From the IMG/VR virus record IMGVR_UViG_3300010885_052266, positions 36,880 to 100,879 of that record: DNA of 64,000 nucleotides. The stretch is one strand, 5' to 3'. The DNA is from a virus. Both the position numbers and the translations under genes were made by a program. This document shows positions 7,187 through 14,270 of this stretch, one piece after another (within the stretch, counting starts at the first letter, position 1; each line of letters begins with the position of its first letter). The notes under the pieces were generated by a model. The model was not told the origin of the DNA and did not search any database. It saw only the letters and a program-made list of their open reading frames with translations.

Positions 7187-7570
7187 ATGCCGCCGGCACC
7201 ACCACAACGAGATGACTCTAGCGGCTTTGCAAGCTTCGTGGATATGCTGGAGGCCCTGGAGGGCGGACAGCTCGTGCGCGACGCGACCGACGCGATGCAC
7301 ACGCTGTCTCATACGCTTCGCGACCACATGATAATGGGGCGAAAGGCCAAGGGCACGCTCAAGATTACGATCAATCTGAGCGCCGATCGCGGCCTGATCG
7401 AGGCGATCGCCGACGTTACCGTCAAGGAGCCGGCGCTGCCTCGCACGCGGTCGGCCTTCTACGCGACCGGATCAGGCCGCCTGACACGCGAGGACCCAAC
7501 CCAGCCGAACCTGCCGCTGCAGGGCGTGGACGATCATCCCAGCGTTCGGCGCCTTCGGGGGGTCGATTAA
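7187..7570 (+). CDS. Hypothetical protein upstream of DUF2303 gene
   Basis: 127 residues from ATG 7187, which follows GAAGGGGGACACG; the frame is also open to ATG 7136, but no ribosome site precedes that one. The sequence has a helical middle, FASFVDMLEALEGGQLVRDA, then a beta-like GTLKITINLSADRG segment with repeated DVTVKEPALPRTRS. Proteins of this type precede DUF2303 (YfdQ-like) genes in several phages. No catalytic motif; function unknown. Confidence 0.65.
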   Translation: MPPAPPQRDDSSGFASFVDMLEALEGGQLVRDATDAMHTLSHTLRDHMIMGRKAKGTLKITINLSADRGLIEAIADVTVKEPALPRTRSAFYATGSGRLTREDPTQPNLPLQGVDDHPSVRRLRGVD

Positions 7571-7621
7571 AGCGGCGCCAGCCAACCCACCACCAGCGCA
7601 ACAACCACAAGGAGCGCTATC

Positions 7622-8677
7622 ATGATCGATGCCGACTTCCTCACGAAACTGGACGAACTGACCAGCGCCAATACGGACATCCGTATGGTGAATGTCACGT
7701 CGCCCCCCGGACCGGAAGCTTTTATTGGCCGTGTCTACGGGATGGATGTGCCGCAGGGACGCAAATTTGAGGATTTGACAGCCAAGCTGCTGCAGACCCT
7801 GCCGAACCCGCTGTCCCGCACGGGAACGCAGACGCTGTTGGACCTCGACTCGTTCGCGGCCTATGTGAACCGCTACAAATTGCCCAACTCGGCGTTGTAC
7901 GCCGAGCAGGGCACCAACGGAAACGCGCCGAAGCTTGTCGCGATCTTCGATGAGCACGATGCTGTGAACGTGCCTGCGCCGCTCGACAAAGCCACGATCT
8001 TGGAGATGAGGGCCGCGCATGACGCCTTGAACGACGATGCCGCAGAAGACGAACAGGAACCGTTCGTCCTGCCGACGGTTTACACGTCGGCCGACACTCC
8101 CCGCCCGCAGTGGCGCCGGTTCCGCGCCGATTACCATTTCCCTGCGCACGACGCCTTCAAAGCCTGGTCAACTCAAAACAAGCAGCCCTTGTCGCAGTCT
8201 ACTCTCGCGGAGTGGATCGAGGATCACATCACCGATGTCATGGACATCAGCACGGCCGATCAGATCAAGGCGGTCAAAACGCGAGACCTGATCGGCCAGC
8301 TCAATCTGAGCTTGGGGAATCGTCTCCAGCTGCTGACCGCGGCGCGCGGGATGGCGGTGAAGGTGACCGAAGCGGTGCGGAGTGCCGTCAACACGAACGA
8401 CGGCAGCATTTCGGTGGCCTACGAGCAGACCCACGAGGCTGCCAGCAGGGACCCAGACCTGAAGGTTCCGACCGCGTTCGTGATCGCGCTGCCGGTGTTC
8501 GAAGGGGGCGCGGTGTTCCAGCTTCTGACCCGCCTGAAGTACCGGAAAGAAGGGCAGACGTTGAAGTGGTCCTTCGACGTGTACAACTTGAAGCGCGCCG
8601 TCGACGTCGCTTTCACATCCGCGTGCGACGACGTGGTCGCCGCGACGGGTCTGCCGCTCTACTACGCCAAAGTCTGA
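7622..8677 (+). CDS. DUF2303 (YfdQ-like) family protein
   Basis: 351 residues starting MIDADFLTKLDELTSANTDI. The family pattern is visible in YVNRYKLPNSALYAEQ, KLVAIFDEH, WRRFRADYHFPAHDAFKAW, SQSTLAEWIEDHITDV, and a C-terminal beta-rich half with FVIALPVFEGGAVFQLLTRL. DUF2303 proteins occur in phage early regions; their biochemical activity is not known. ATG 7622 lies downstream of AAGGAGCG. The gene closes with TGA 8675-8677, directly before a strong hairpin. Confidence 0.85.
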   Translation: MIDADFLTKLDELTSANTDIRMVNVTSPPGPEAFIGRVYGMDVPQGRKFEDLTAKLLQTLPNPLSRTGTQTLLDLDSFAAYVNRYKLPNSALYAEQGTNGNAPKLVAIFDEHDAVNVPAPLDKATILEMRAAHDALNDDAAEDEQEPFVLPTVYTSADTPRPQWRRFRADYHFPAHDAFKAWSTQNKQPLSQSTLAEWIEDHITDVMDISTADQIKAVKTRDLIGQLNLSLGNRLQLLTAARGMAVKVTEAVRSAVNTNDGSISVAYEQTHEAASRDPDLKVPTAFVIALPVFEGGAVFQLLTRLKYRKEGQTLKWSFDVYNLKRAVDVAFTSACDDVVAATGLPLYYAKV

Positions 8678-8679
8678 AG

Positions 8680-8712
8680 AACAGGCCGGGCGCTTCGCGC
8701 GTCCGGCCTGTC
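8680..8712 (+). promoter_or_regulatory. Strong intercistronic hairpin with TTCG loop
   Basis: ACAGGCCGGgcGC and cGCgtCCGGCCTGT pair around a TTCG loop immediately after the DUF2303 stop. No T-tract follows (CTTCGTCTGGG). The arrangement stop codon, tetraloop hairpin, ribosome site resembles the double-hairpin elements near the left edge, but the sequence is unrelated. It could be a processing, stabilising or weak termination signal. Confidence 0.6.
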
Positions 8713-8731
8713 TTCGTCTGGGAGGAAAACA

Positions 8732-8989
8732 ATGGAAAGAATACCAATGGTTCCGCCGTGGCGGGCCTATGTCTGGTCGACACCAGGAAGTACTGGCCTT
8801 GCGACAGTTATCGCCGAGATCAAGGCCGGTCCTATCACGGTCCAGTATGAAGTCAGGTGGGCAGACGGATGCACGGACTGCTTTGATCCGAGTGAAATCC
8901 AGCCCGCACCCAACGTATTTCCCTGGGGGCCAGTCGCCAGACTCCCCCTCTTTGAATCAGGAGAAGATCGTGTCACTGCCGCTTCATGA
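8732..8989 (+). CDS. Small hypothetical protein
   Basis: 85 residues (MERIPMVPPWRAYVWSTPGS). ATG 8732 follows GGGAGGAAAACA, a strong ribosome site. It has a short beta-rich body with TVQYEVRWADGCTDCFDPSE. It overlaps the start of the MarR-like gene by 20 bases in another frame. No family recognised; the CTDC pair is not enough to claim metal binding. Confidence 0.55.
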   Translation: MERIPMVPPWRAYVWSTPGSTGLATVIAEIKAGPITVQYEVRWADGCTDCFDPSEIQPAPNVFPWGPVARLPLFESGEDRVTAAS

Positions 8990-9320
8990 CGTTTTGCGCC
9001 CATTCGTGGAAGAGAATGACTTACTGTCAGTGCGGGCACTGACAATCCTGAGTTGGATCGTGGCGAACAGCGACGAACCCGAGAAGCGCACGGTCCGGGC
9101 CATCCACGGCGAATTCGGCATCCCGAAGCCGTCTGTGACCCGGGTGATGGATGCGCTGTTCCCCGTCTATGCAACGCGCGTGCCTGATCCGTCGGATCGA
9201 CGCTCGGTGCTGTGCCAGGCCACGCCCGTAGGCAGGCAGCTGATGGGCGCCCCTCCCGGTTCCGACGAGAGGGAAAGGACCCGCCCGAAGAGCCGCTCGG
9301 GGCAGGGGGCCGCGGTATGA
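8970..9320 (+). CDS. MarR-like winged-helix DNA-binding protein
   Basis: 116 residues from GTG 8970, preceded by AGGAGAAGATC. A winged helix-turn-helix spans residues 18-88: RALTILSWIVANSDEPEKRT, then TVRAIHGEFGIPKPSVTRVM as helix-turn-helix, and a wing with VPDPSDRRSVLCQATPVGRQ, the DxRxxxLxLTxxG pattern of MarR proteins. These bind operator DNA as dimers. The C-terminal 25 residues are Arg/Gly-rich. It likely regulates early phage genes. The stop overlaps the next ATG (ATGA). The longer frame from 8769 overlaps the upstream gene and lacks a start signal. Confidence 0.75.
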   Translation: MSLPLHDVLRPFVEENDLLSVRALTILSWIVANSDEPEKRTVRAIHGEFGIPKPSVTRVMDALFPVYATRVPDPSDRRSVLCQATPVGRQLMGAPPGSDERERTRPKSRSGQGAAV

Positions 9321-9976
9321 GGCTCCTGATCGCCAAGGAGCTTGCCGCCGAGCGGGAAGCCGCCCTCAAGCGTGCCCCGACCATGAGGCTCCTGATCGAC
9401 ACCGCCGGCACCGGAATTCAGAACTGGAAGCTGGACCGGCACCACCCCGATCAACCCTACCTGACCAGGCTGACTCTGCTCAGCGACGATCCGAGCGTCA
9501 CGCTGCCGATCTGCTCGCTGACGATGGCGCCGGTCGCCATCGATGAAGAGGCCCGGGCGTTCTACGGGATCAGCGACGAGGACCTCGCCGAGCGGGGCGA
9601 CCATGCGGGGGAAGTCTTTGCCGGCTTCCTCCACCAACTGGCGAAAGCTGACTCCGTCGCGGGATACTCGGTCAATTCCCACAAGCGCCTGCTCGACCGC
9701 ACCGCGCGTCACCTGGGCCTGCCCGATATCCCGTGGCCGCACAGCATCTGCCTGATGCAGCACGCCGCGCCGATCGTGCAGGTCCGCCGGGAGCGCGGGC
9801 GCTGGGTCTGGCCGAAGATGGAAGTTGCCTACCGGCACTTCGCCGGTACCAACCTGCCGCGCCCGTCTGACCCGCTCCAGGCGGGGATCGAGCTGATCAA
9901 GGCGGCTGGCGTGATCAATGCCGGGATCGAGGCGCACGGAACCGGCGCTCCGCCGGCGGGAGGCGACGGTGGATAG
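9317..9976 (+). CDS. DnaQ-like 3'-5' exonuclease fold, catalytic residues apparently lost
   Basis: 219 residues from ATG 9317. Motif I, normally DTETTG, reads IDTAGTGIQ, so the second acidic residue is Ala. The motif II region reads VAGYSVNSHKRLL, where an FD pair is expected. The end, usually HDAmaDv, reads SDPLQAGIEL. The conserved scaffold HSICLMQHAAPIVQ and WVWPKMEVAYRHFAG is intact, so the fold is probably kept without nuclease activity. The first 22 codons (9317-9382) are a templated insertion ahead of an original-looking MRLLID start at 9383. The start overlaps the MarR-like stop. Confidence 0.75.
   Translation: MRLLIAKELAAEREAALKRAPTMRLLIDTAGTGIQNWKLDRHHPDQPYLTRLTLLSDDPSVTLPICSLTMAPVAIDEEARAFYGISDEDLAERGDHAGEVFAGFLHQLAKADSVAGYSVNSHKRLLDRTARHLGLPDIPWPHSICLMQHAAPIVQVRRERGRWVWPKMEVAYRHFAGTNLPRPSDPLQAGIELIKAAGVINAGIEAHGTGAPPAGGDGG
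9333..9385 (+). repeat. 53-bp direct repeat, copy 1 (partner at 10311-10363)
   Basis: Bases 9333-9385 are identical to 10311-10363 and encode KELAAEREAALKRAPTM in both places. Around copy 1, the 16-mer ATGAGGCTCCTGATCG occurs at 9317 and again at 9383, bracketing the copied piece. This looks like a 66-bp in-frame insertion copied from the zinc-ribbon gene into the start of the DnaQ-like gene. Confidence 0.9.
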
Positions 9977-10265
9977 TGCCACAACGGCTACCGCGCTCGA
10001 TCGCCTTACGCCCGAGCAAATGGCGCGCGTCGAGGAAGCCCACGCTTTGGCCACCGTTGTCCTGGAACTTCTGAAGCCACTCACCAGGGCCGATCCGAGA
10101 TCTCTGTTGGCGGTTTTGACGGTCGTGCTCGCCAACGTCGCGACATGGGTTCCGAACGCCACACCGGAGACCGACAAAGAGATGATGGACATCCTCGTGG
10201 CCAATGTCCATGCGACGTTGGCGAACGCTCGGCTCGAAGTAGCGCCACCGGCGGGGAACGCGTGA
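9969..10265 (+). CDS. Small helical hypothetical protein
   Basis: 98 residues from GTG 9969, which follows GGAGGCGAC and overlaps the DnaQ-like stop. It is nearly all helical, with LTPEQMARVEEAHALATVVL, and a middle hydrophobic stretch PRSLLAVLTVVLANVATWVP that could be a buried helix or a weak membrane segment. The end is LANARLEVAPPAGNA. Unknown family. Its TGA overlaps the next ATG (TGATG). Confidence 0.55.
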   Translation: MDSATTATALDRLTPEQMARVEEAHALATVVLELLKPLTRADPRSLLAVLTVVLANVATWVPNATPETDKEMMDILVANVHATLANARLEVAPPAGNA

Positions 10266-10468
10266 TGGCTGAGCGGGTAGCTGATGACTTCGCCCACATC
10301 GCGGCGCGGACCAAGGAGCTTGCCGCCGAGCGGGAAGCCGCCCTCAAGCGTGCCCCGACCATGGGCGACACGTGCCGGCATTGCTCGGTCGGTTCCCTGA
10401 CTTATCGGTCCGGAAAGCTGGTCTGCGATCGGTGCAGCCTCGACCCGGATGGAGGCCGGCATGGCTGA
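10265..10468 (+). CDS. Small zinc-ribbon protein
   Basis: 67 residues. A helical N-terminus with TKELAAEREAALKRAPTM is followed by a CRHC ... CDRC ribbon (residues 37-57) with GSLTYRSGKLVCDRC, a typical two-CxxC knuckle that would bind one zinc ion. The N-terminal helix DNA is the source, or the sibling copy, of the 53-bp repeat in the DnaQ-like gene. The start overlaps the upstream stop and the stop overlaps the next start. Confidence 0.65.
   Translation: MAERVADDFAHIAARTKELAAEREAALKRAPTMGDTCRHCSVGSLTYRSGKLVCDRCSLDPDGGRHG
10311..10363 (+). repeat. 53-bp direct repeat, copy 2 (partner at 9333-9385)
   Basis: Exact copy of 9333-9385. Here it is an internal part of the zinc-ribbon gene without bracketing short repeats, so this is the more likely donor. 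Confidence 0.9.
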
Positions 10469-10580
10469 CGGCAGCAAGATCGAATGGACCAACGCGACCT
10501 GGAACCCCGTCACGGGATGCACCATCGATGCGGCCCATGAGCGGGTCGCGGCCCGACGGGGCCGGCGGGGGATGCCATGA
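10461..10580 (+). pseudogene. Truncated DUF5131 (phage Gp37/Gp68-like) remnant
   Basis: 39 codons beginning MADGSKIEWTNATWNPVTGC. This is the characteristic N-terminus of the DUF5131/Gp37-Gp68 family, full-length members of which are about 230-300 residues and continue with a Cys-rich SPGCxxCYA segment. Here homology stops after GCT, and an unrelated Arg-rich tail HERVAARRGRRGMP ends at TGA 10578-10580. It is probably a deletion remnant that keeps its overlapping start and stop (ATGA at both ends), so it may still be translated. Confidence 0.7.
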
Positions 10581-10750
10581 CTTTCAGTGGTGACGCACAA
10601 GCCGACCTCTGCCGACTACTCGGAAACGGCTGCTGGCCTCGCGTGATCCTGACCACGCCTTTCGTGCTCGTATGGGCGGTTCTCGCCGGGATCCGATTGG
10701 CAGGCAGGTGCGCGGGTTCGCTCTACGGCATGACGCGAGACGTCCAATGA
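10577..10750 (+). CDS. Small single-span membrane protein
   Basis: 57 residues from ATG 10577, starting MTFSGDAQADLCRLLGNG. The stretch RVILTTPFVLVWAVLAGIRL is a clear transmembrane helix followed by Arg/Gly residues, so a C-terminus inside the cell is likely. The start overlaps the DUF5131 remnant and the stop overlaps the next ATG (ATGA). The family is unknown. Confidence 0.5.
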   Translation: MTFSGDAQADLCRLLGNGCWPRVILTTPFVLVWAVLAGIRLAGRCAGSLYGMTRDVQ

Positions 10751-11628
10751 TACCGCCAGGCGCTGAAACACTCTTGCCGAACGCGCTGCTGATCGTGGCT
10801 GCGATCGATGCGGGACAACTCACTGGCTCACATTATAGCCAAATGAGCGACGAAATCGGAGGCGCGATCCACAAGAACGCGGCGTGGGTCCGACGTCACG
10901 GCAAGCCGATCGACTCGGAGCTGCGCAATTGCGCAGCTCCGCAATGGGCCAATCTGAGCCCTCGCAGCTACTGCTCTCTGCGGCTAGATGGCATCATGCT
11001 GGCTCGCCTGCTCCGTTCGGCTGAGCCCAACGAGCAACCTCTGCAGGGTTGCAGGTGGTGTGGAACCAGCCGCGGGCCGGTAGGCGATATCTATGGGTGT
11101 CGCCAACTATACTCGTGTGGCTCGGTTCAGCAGTGGTGTCCGGACCAGGTCCCCGGCCTGCCGAAGCCTGAAATCCCACCAAGGCTGCGCTCGGCTCAGC
11201 ACCAAGGCGTTTGGTTCCGAGCGTTTCCTTGTTCCAAGCTGCAACGGTCATTCGATCGGCCCAACGTCACCAGCGACGGCGTTGAACCGATTCCCGGCAT
11301 GCTGGTCGACCTGAACAGGGGAAGCGGCGCCTATGGCCTCTACCAGACAGGGACCGTCCTTGCCTCAGCGTCCGGCACGGCGCTGGTCTCTTGGCCTGAC
11401 CTGCCCGCCGATATCGTCGAGACCAGCCAGCTCATCACGCCCGGCGCCAAGGATAACACCGGGCTGACCGACTACCAGGCCAAGGTCTGCGCCGCGATCC
11501 GAGACGGCCGATTGGTTCTGACCAACGAAGGCGGCGTGCAGGTCGGTCGGATCGATGGCGCCAAGATTTGCGCCGATGCCCTTGCCGTGATGCGGGAGCG
11601 GGGCTTCCTCGCCGGGCTTGAGTCATGA
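10747..11628 (+). CDS. Hypothetical protein with Cys-rich middle
   Basis: 293 residues from ATG 10747 (MIPPGAETLLPNALLIVAAI). Three parts can be seen: a helical N-terminus; a Cys-rich segment near residues 100-145 (CRWCGTSRGP, YGCRQLYSCG, QQWCPDQ) that could bind metal; and a C-terminal half with GLYQTGTVLASASGTALVSW. The last part, from ATG 11300, looks self-contained and could be a separate gene in the same frame. Function unknown. The stop overlaps the next start. Confidence 0.55.
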   Translation: MIPPGAETLLPNALLIVAAIDAGQLTGSHYSQMSDEIGGAIHKNAAWVRRHGKPIDSELRNCAAPQWANLSPRSYCSLRLDGIMLARLLRSAEPNEQPLQGCRWCGTSRGPVGDIYGCRQLYSCGSVQQWCPDQVPGLPKPEIPPRLRSAQHQGVWFRAFPCSKLQRSFDRPNVTSDGVEPIPGMLVDLNRGSGAYGLYQTGTVLASASGTALVSWPDLPADIVETSQLITPGAKDNTGLTDYQAKVCAAIRDGRLVLTNEGGVQVGRIDGAKICADALAVMRERGFLAGLES

Positions 11629-12053
11629 AGCCGACGAACGCTGGCCGCTCGCTCGGAAATGTTCTGCAACGCGAGGCGCGCTTCAGGGCGTCTGGCCAAT
11701 GGCCGGCCTGGCGCTGGCAGGACTTGCCCGACGGCGTCCCCGGTGCCTCGGGCTGGTCGGCCGATGTCAGGCGGGTCGCCGAGAACGGTGTGTTCGTTGT
11801 CCTCGTCCGGGACCTGGACGCCGGGCCGTTTGGCAAGCTCCAGCACGCCATGATCAGAACGACGTCGGCGACCGAGGTCACATGGCGCGAGAAGCAGCGG
11901 ATCAAGGACGAGCTGTTCGGCCGGGAGCGCACCGCGATCGAGGTGTTCCCACCGGTCAGCGAGCTGATCGACGAAGCCAACGCCTACCACCTCTGGGTGT
12001 TCCCGCCCGGCACGCTGCTGCCGTTCACCCTGGCGAGGCGGCCTGCACAGTGA
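11625..12053 (+). CDS. DUF7694-like phage protein
   Basis: 142 residues (MKPTNAGRSLGNVLQREARF). Conserved features I recognise from this phage family are VFVVLVRDL, HAMIRTTSATEVTWREKQRI, KDELFGRERTAIEVFPP and LIDEANAYHLWVFPPG. The family has no known activity. ATG 11625 overlaps the preceding TGA. The next frame begins at GTG 12050, overlapping this stop. Confidence 0.7.
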   Translation: MKPTNAGRSLGNVLQREARFRASGQWPAWRWQDLPDGVPGASGWSADVRRVAENGVFVVLVRDLDAGPFGKLQHAMIRTTSATEVTWREKQRIKDELFGRERTAIEVFPPVSELIDEANAYHLWVFPPGTLLPFTLARRPAQ

Positions 12054-12305
12054 CGGCGTGCGCTTCCCTGCTGTGCGATGCCTGTGCCCATCCCGGTCGG
12101 TGCTGCACGGGCTTTGAACTGAATGGCGGCTCGTTCGGCGCCGGCGAGACTGCACTGGAGATGCTGGTGCGCATGGCAACAATCACGACCGCCACGAACG
12201 CGGATGGCAACCCGGCCGTGGTGCTCGGCAAGCAGCCCCTGCCTCAACCCCTACGACCGCGATCGCTGCCACCGCGCGGTCCTGATGGAGCTTGCAAACC
12301 GATGA
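12050..12305 (+). pseudogene. Cys-rich YkgJ-like small protein with apparent +1 frameshift
   Basis: From GTG 12050 one frame reads CDACAHPGRCCTGFELNGGS and continues to PAVVLGK near 12231. A second frame then takes over with SPCLNPYDRDRCHRAVLMEL and ends at TGA 12303-12305, overlapping the endolysin ATG. Both halves look like real protein, so a one-base shift around 12230 separates them. The CxxCxHxGRCC pattern resembles small Fe-S or zinc proteins of the YkgJ type. Without the shift, the first frame runs into the endolysin and would give a 413-residue fusion. A sequencing error, a real mutation or programmed shifting are all possible. Confidence 0.5.
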
Positions 12306-13291
12306 GCGAAGATCCGAAGCCAATCTATCTGCCGAGTCGGCTCCACTTCGCCGATCTGCCGGGCACAGTCAGCCTCGACCCGGGGAACGTCAAATTCCTT
12401 TGGCTGGGACCGACCATACCGGTTCCGGCCGGACCATACAGGCGCCCTATCCTGGGAGACGAGCCACTCCCGACTCCCCTGGCGACTCCCCTGGCGCCGC
12501 AAGCGGAAGCAGGGACAGTGTCCCAACCGCCGGTCGCGTCCGGGTTGGTCACGGATGCTCCGTCGAGCCAAGGCGCGGTGGCGACATCGGCCGATCCGGC
12601 CTCGTCCAACCCAGTGCCCGACTTTCCCGTCGAGACGTCGCCGCCTGTCGCAACCCCGGTCCCGGCGCCACTGCCCGGTCTGGAAGCCGCGATCCGTGCC
12701 TGCGCCCCGCGCCTGACCGATGCGCAGATCGCGTCCTGGGTCGACGCGCTGACGGAGACTCTGCGGCGCAACCGCATCGACACGCCGCGCCGGATTGCCG
12801 CGTTTGTCGGCCAGTGCGCGCATGAAAGCGGCGGCTTCACGGTGATGCAGGAAAACCTGAACTACCGCGCCGAACGCCTGTATCAGGTCTGGCCGGCACG
12901 GTTTCCGAACCTTGCGGCGGCGAACGAGTGCGCGCGCAACCCGGAACGGTTGGCCAACCGTGTCTATGCAAACCGTATGGGCAACGGCGATGAGGCTTCA
13001 GGCGATGGCTGGCGCTTTCGCGGTCGTGGCCTGATCCAGTTGACCGGTCGATCCAACTACCAGCGCTTCGCCAACAGCCTGGGCTGCACCATCGAGGAAG
13101 CGGCCCAGCGCGCCGAAACGCCGCGGGGCGCCGGGGAAAGCGCGGCGTTCTTCTGGTCGGCCAACAGCCTGAATACCCTGGCCGATGCCTGGTCCATCGA
13201 CGCCATGACCCGCAAGATCAATGGCGGCACCGCGGGCGCGGCCGAACGCCGCCACCTGTGCGACGCCGCCCTCGCCGCCATCGGAGAATAG
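12302..13291 (+). CDS. GH19 family endolysin (glycoside hydrolase)
   Basis: 329 residues from ATG 12302. A Pro/Ala/Thr-rich, probably disordered region (about 40-125) precedes a GH19 chitinase-like domain (about 125-329). AHESGGF (173-179) supplies the likely catalytic Glu175; GRGLIQLTGRSNY (241-253) and FFWSANSLNTLAD are family hallmarks. Such enzymes cleave peptidoglycan glycan strands at lysis. No signal peptide is seen, so export would depend on the holin encoded next. An in-frame extension upstream to 12050 exists, but it corresponds to another gene. Confidence 0.9.
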   Translation: MSEDPKPIYLPSRLHFADLPGTVSLDPGNVKFLWLGPTIPVPAGPYRRPILGDEPLPTPLATPLAPQAEAGTVSQPPVASGLVTDAPSSQGAVATSADPASSNPVPDFPVETSPPVATPVPAPLPGLEAAIRACAPRLTDAQIASWVDALTETLRRNRIDTPRRIAAFVGQCAHESGGFTVMQENLNYRAERLYQVWPARFPNLAAANECARNPERLANRVYANRMGNGDEASGDGWRFRGRGLIQLTGRSNYQRFANSLGCTIEEAAQRAETPRGAGESAAFFWSANSLNTLADAWSIDAMTRKINGGTAGAAERRHLCDAALAAIGE

Positions 13292-13292
13292 A

Positions 13293-13946
13293 ATGTTTGC
13301 AGCATTACTGCCGCTTGTCCTGAGCCTGGCCCCGCAACTCGCGGGCATGATCTTCGGATCGAAAGGCGGAGAGGCCGCCGATCAGGTCCTTGGCATCGTC
13401 AAGACCGTGGTCGGCGTCGATCCAACAACATCGGAAGGCGCCGCCGCCGCGGTCGCCGCCATCCAGGGCAACCCCGATGCGGCGCGGGAGTTGCAGACGA
13501 GGCTCGGGGAACTGCATCTGCGCATGCTGACCGAGCAGAACCGGGAACAGGACCAACAGCGCGAGGACGCCCTGAAGGAGCTGCAAAGACGGTTGACCGA
13601 TGTGGGGTCCGCGCGGTCCCATACAATCGCCCTGGCCGGAACGAACAGTCCACTGGCGTATGGCAGCATGATCCTGTCGGGTTTCATCCTGATCGCCTTT
13701 TCGATCATGCTGTACGTGGTACTGACCAGCCAAATGCCGCAGGACAACGCCGCCTTGGCCAACGTCCTGCTGGGCACCTTGGCCGCCATGGCAACCCAGG
13801 TCGCCAATTACTGGTTGGGATCGAGTTCAGGCAGTGCGGCAAAGAACTCGGCATTGGCCGGGGCGCATAATGCGCTGGCCAACAGCGTGCCGGCCGATCT
13901 GGCGCGCTCGGTCGGCCCCAGCGAGCCGCCCGGTCGGTTCCAGTAA
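13293..13946 (+). CDS. Holin, GTA 3TM type
   Basis: 217 residues from ATG 13293. The hydrophobic N-terminus (4-20) and two strong membrane helices, YGSMILSGFILIAFSIMLYV (123-142) and ANVLLGTLAAMATQVANYWL (156-175), match the three-segment holin of gene-transfer-agent type. A charged coiled coil (residues 62-105) lies between them. GSSSGSAAKN after the last helix is typical. It would permeabilise the inner membrane and release the GH19 endolysin encoded one base upstream. Confidence 0.85.
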   Translation: MFAALLPLVLSLAPQLAGMIFGSKGGEAADQVLGIVKTVVGVDPTTSEGAAAAVAAIQGNPDAARELQTRLGELHLRMLTEQNREQDQQREDALKELQRRLTDVGSARSHTIALAGTNSPLAYGSMILSGFILIAFSIMLYVVLTSQMPQDNAALANVLLGTLAAMATQVANYWLGSSSGSAAKNSALAGAHNALANSVPADLARSVGPSEPPGRFQ

Positions 13947-13989
13947 ACGTCGCGGGAAATTGCGCCCCGGTTCGCACCGGCTGAGTCCG

Positions 13990-14268
13990 ATGCACGGCAG
14001 TCGGTTCGTCGTTTGGGAGAGATTTACTGGCGTCAGGCGACGCTCAAGCATTACCGCATCGGGGGACGGTGGCGGCTACCTAGCGACGGTGGCGGCAGCG
14101 AAGAAGCTGCACCAGATCGCGCCGCTTCAGTTGGTGCGGGCCCTCGGACCGGCGACGGGATGGTACCGGCCAGTGTGCGAGCTTCGCTGGCCACCCTTTG
14201 ATGAATCCCCACACGGCGAGCTTCGCTGGCCGCCTTTTGATGACCTCTTACACGGGAAGGAACCCTGA
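13990..14268 (+). CDS. Small protein with 13-residue tandem repeat (tentative)
   Basis: 93 residues from ATG 13990. The end carries a tandem repeat, ELRWPPFDESPHG then ELRWPPFDDLLHG. Between the two DNA units several differences fall at third codon positions (CCA/CCG, CCC/CCT, GGC/GGG), which supports coding in this frame. The stop lies two bases before the next ATG, suggesting coupling. The start is weakly supported. Function unknown. Confidence 0.45.
   Translation: MHGSRFVVWERFTGVRRRSSITASGDGGGYLATVAAAKKLHQIAPLQLVRALGPATGWYRPVCELRWPPFDESPHGELRWPPFDDLLHGKEP
14177..14254 (+). repeat. 39-bp tandem duplication
   Basis: Two units at 14177 and 14216, offset 39 bases, both begin GCGAGCTTCGCTGGCC. 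They encode the 13-residue ELRWPPFD repeat of the overlapping small gene. Confidence 0.8.
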
Positions 14269-14270
14269 TA

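Noticed and set aside
9167-10600. Minus-strand frame of 477 codons across the MarR- and DnaQ-like genes
   Set aside because: It covers four well-supported overlapping plus-strand genes and has no protein-like features.
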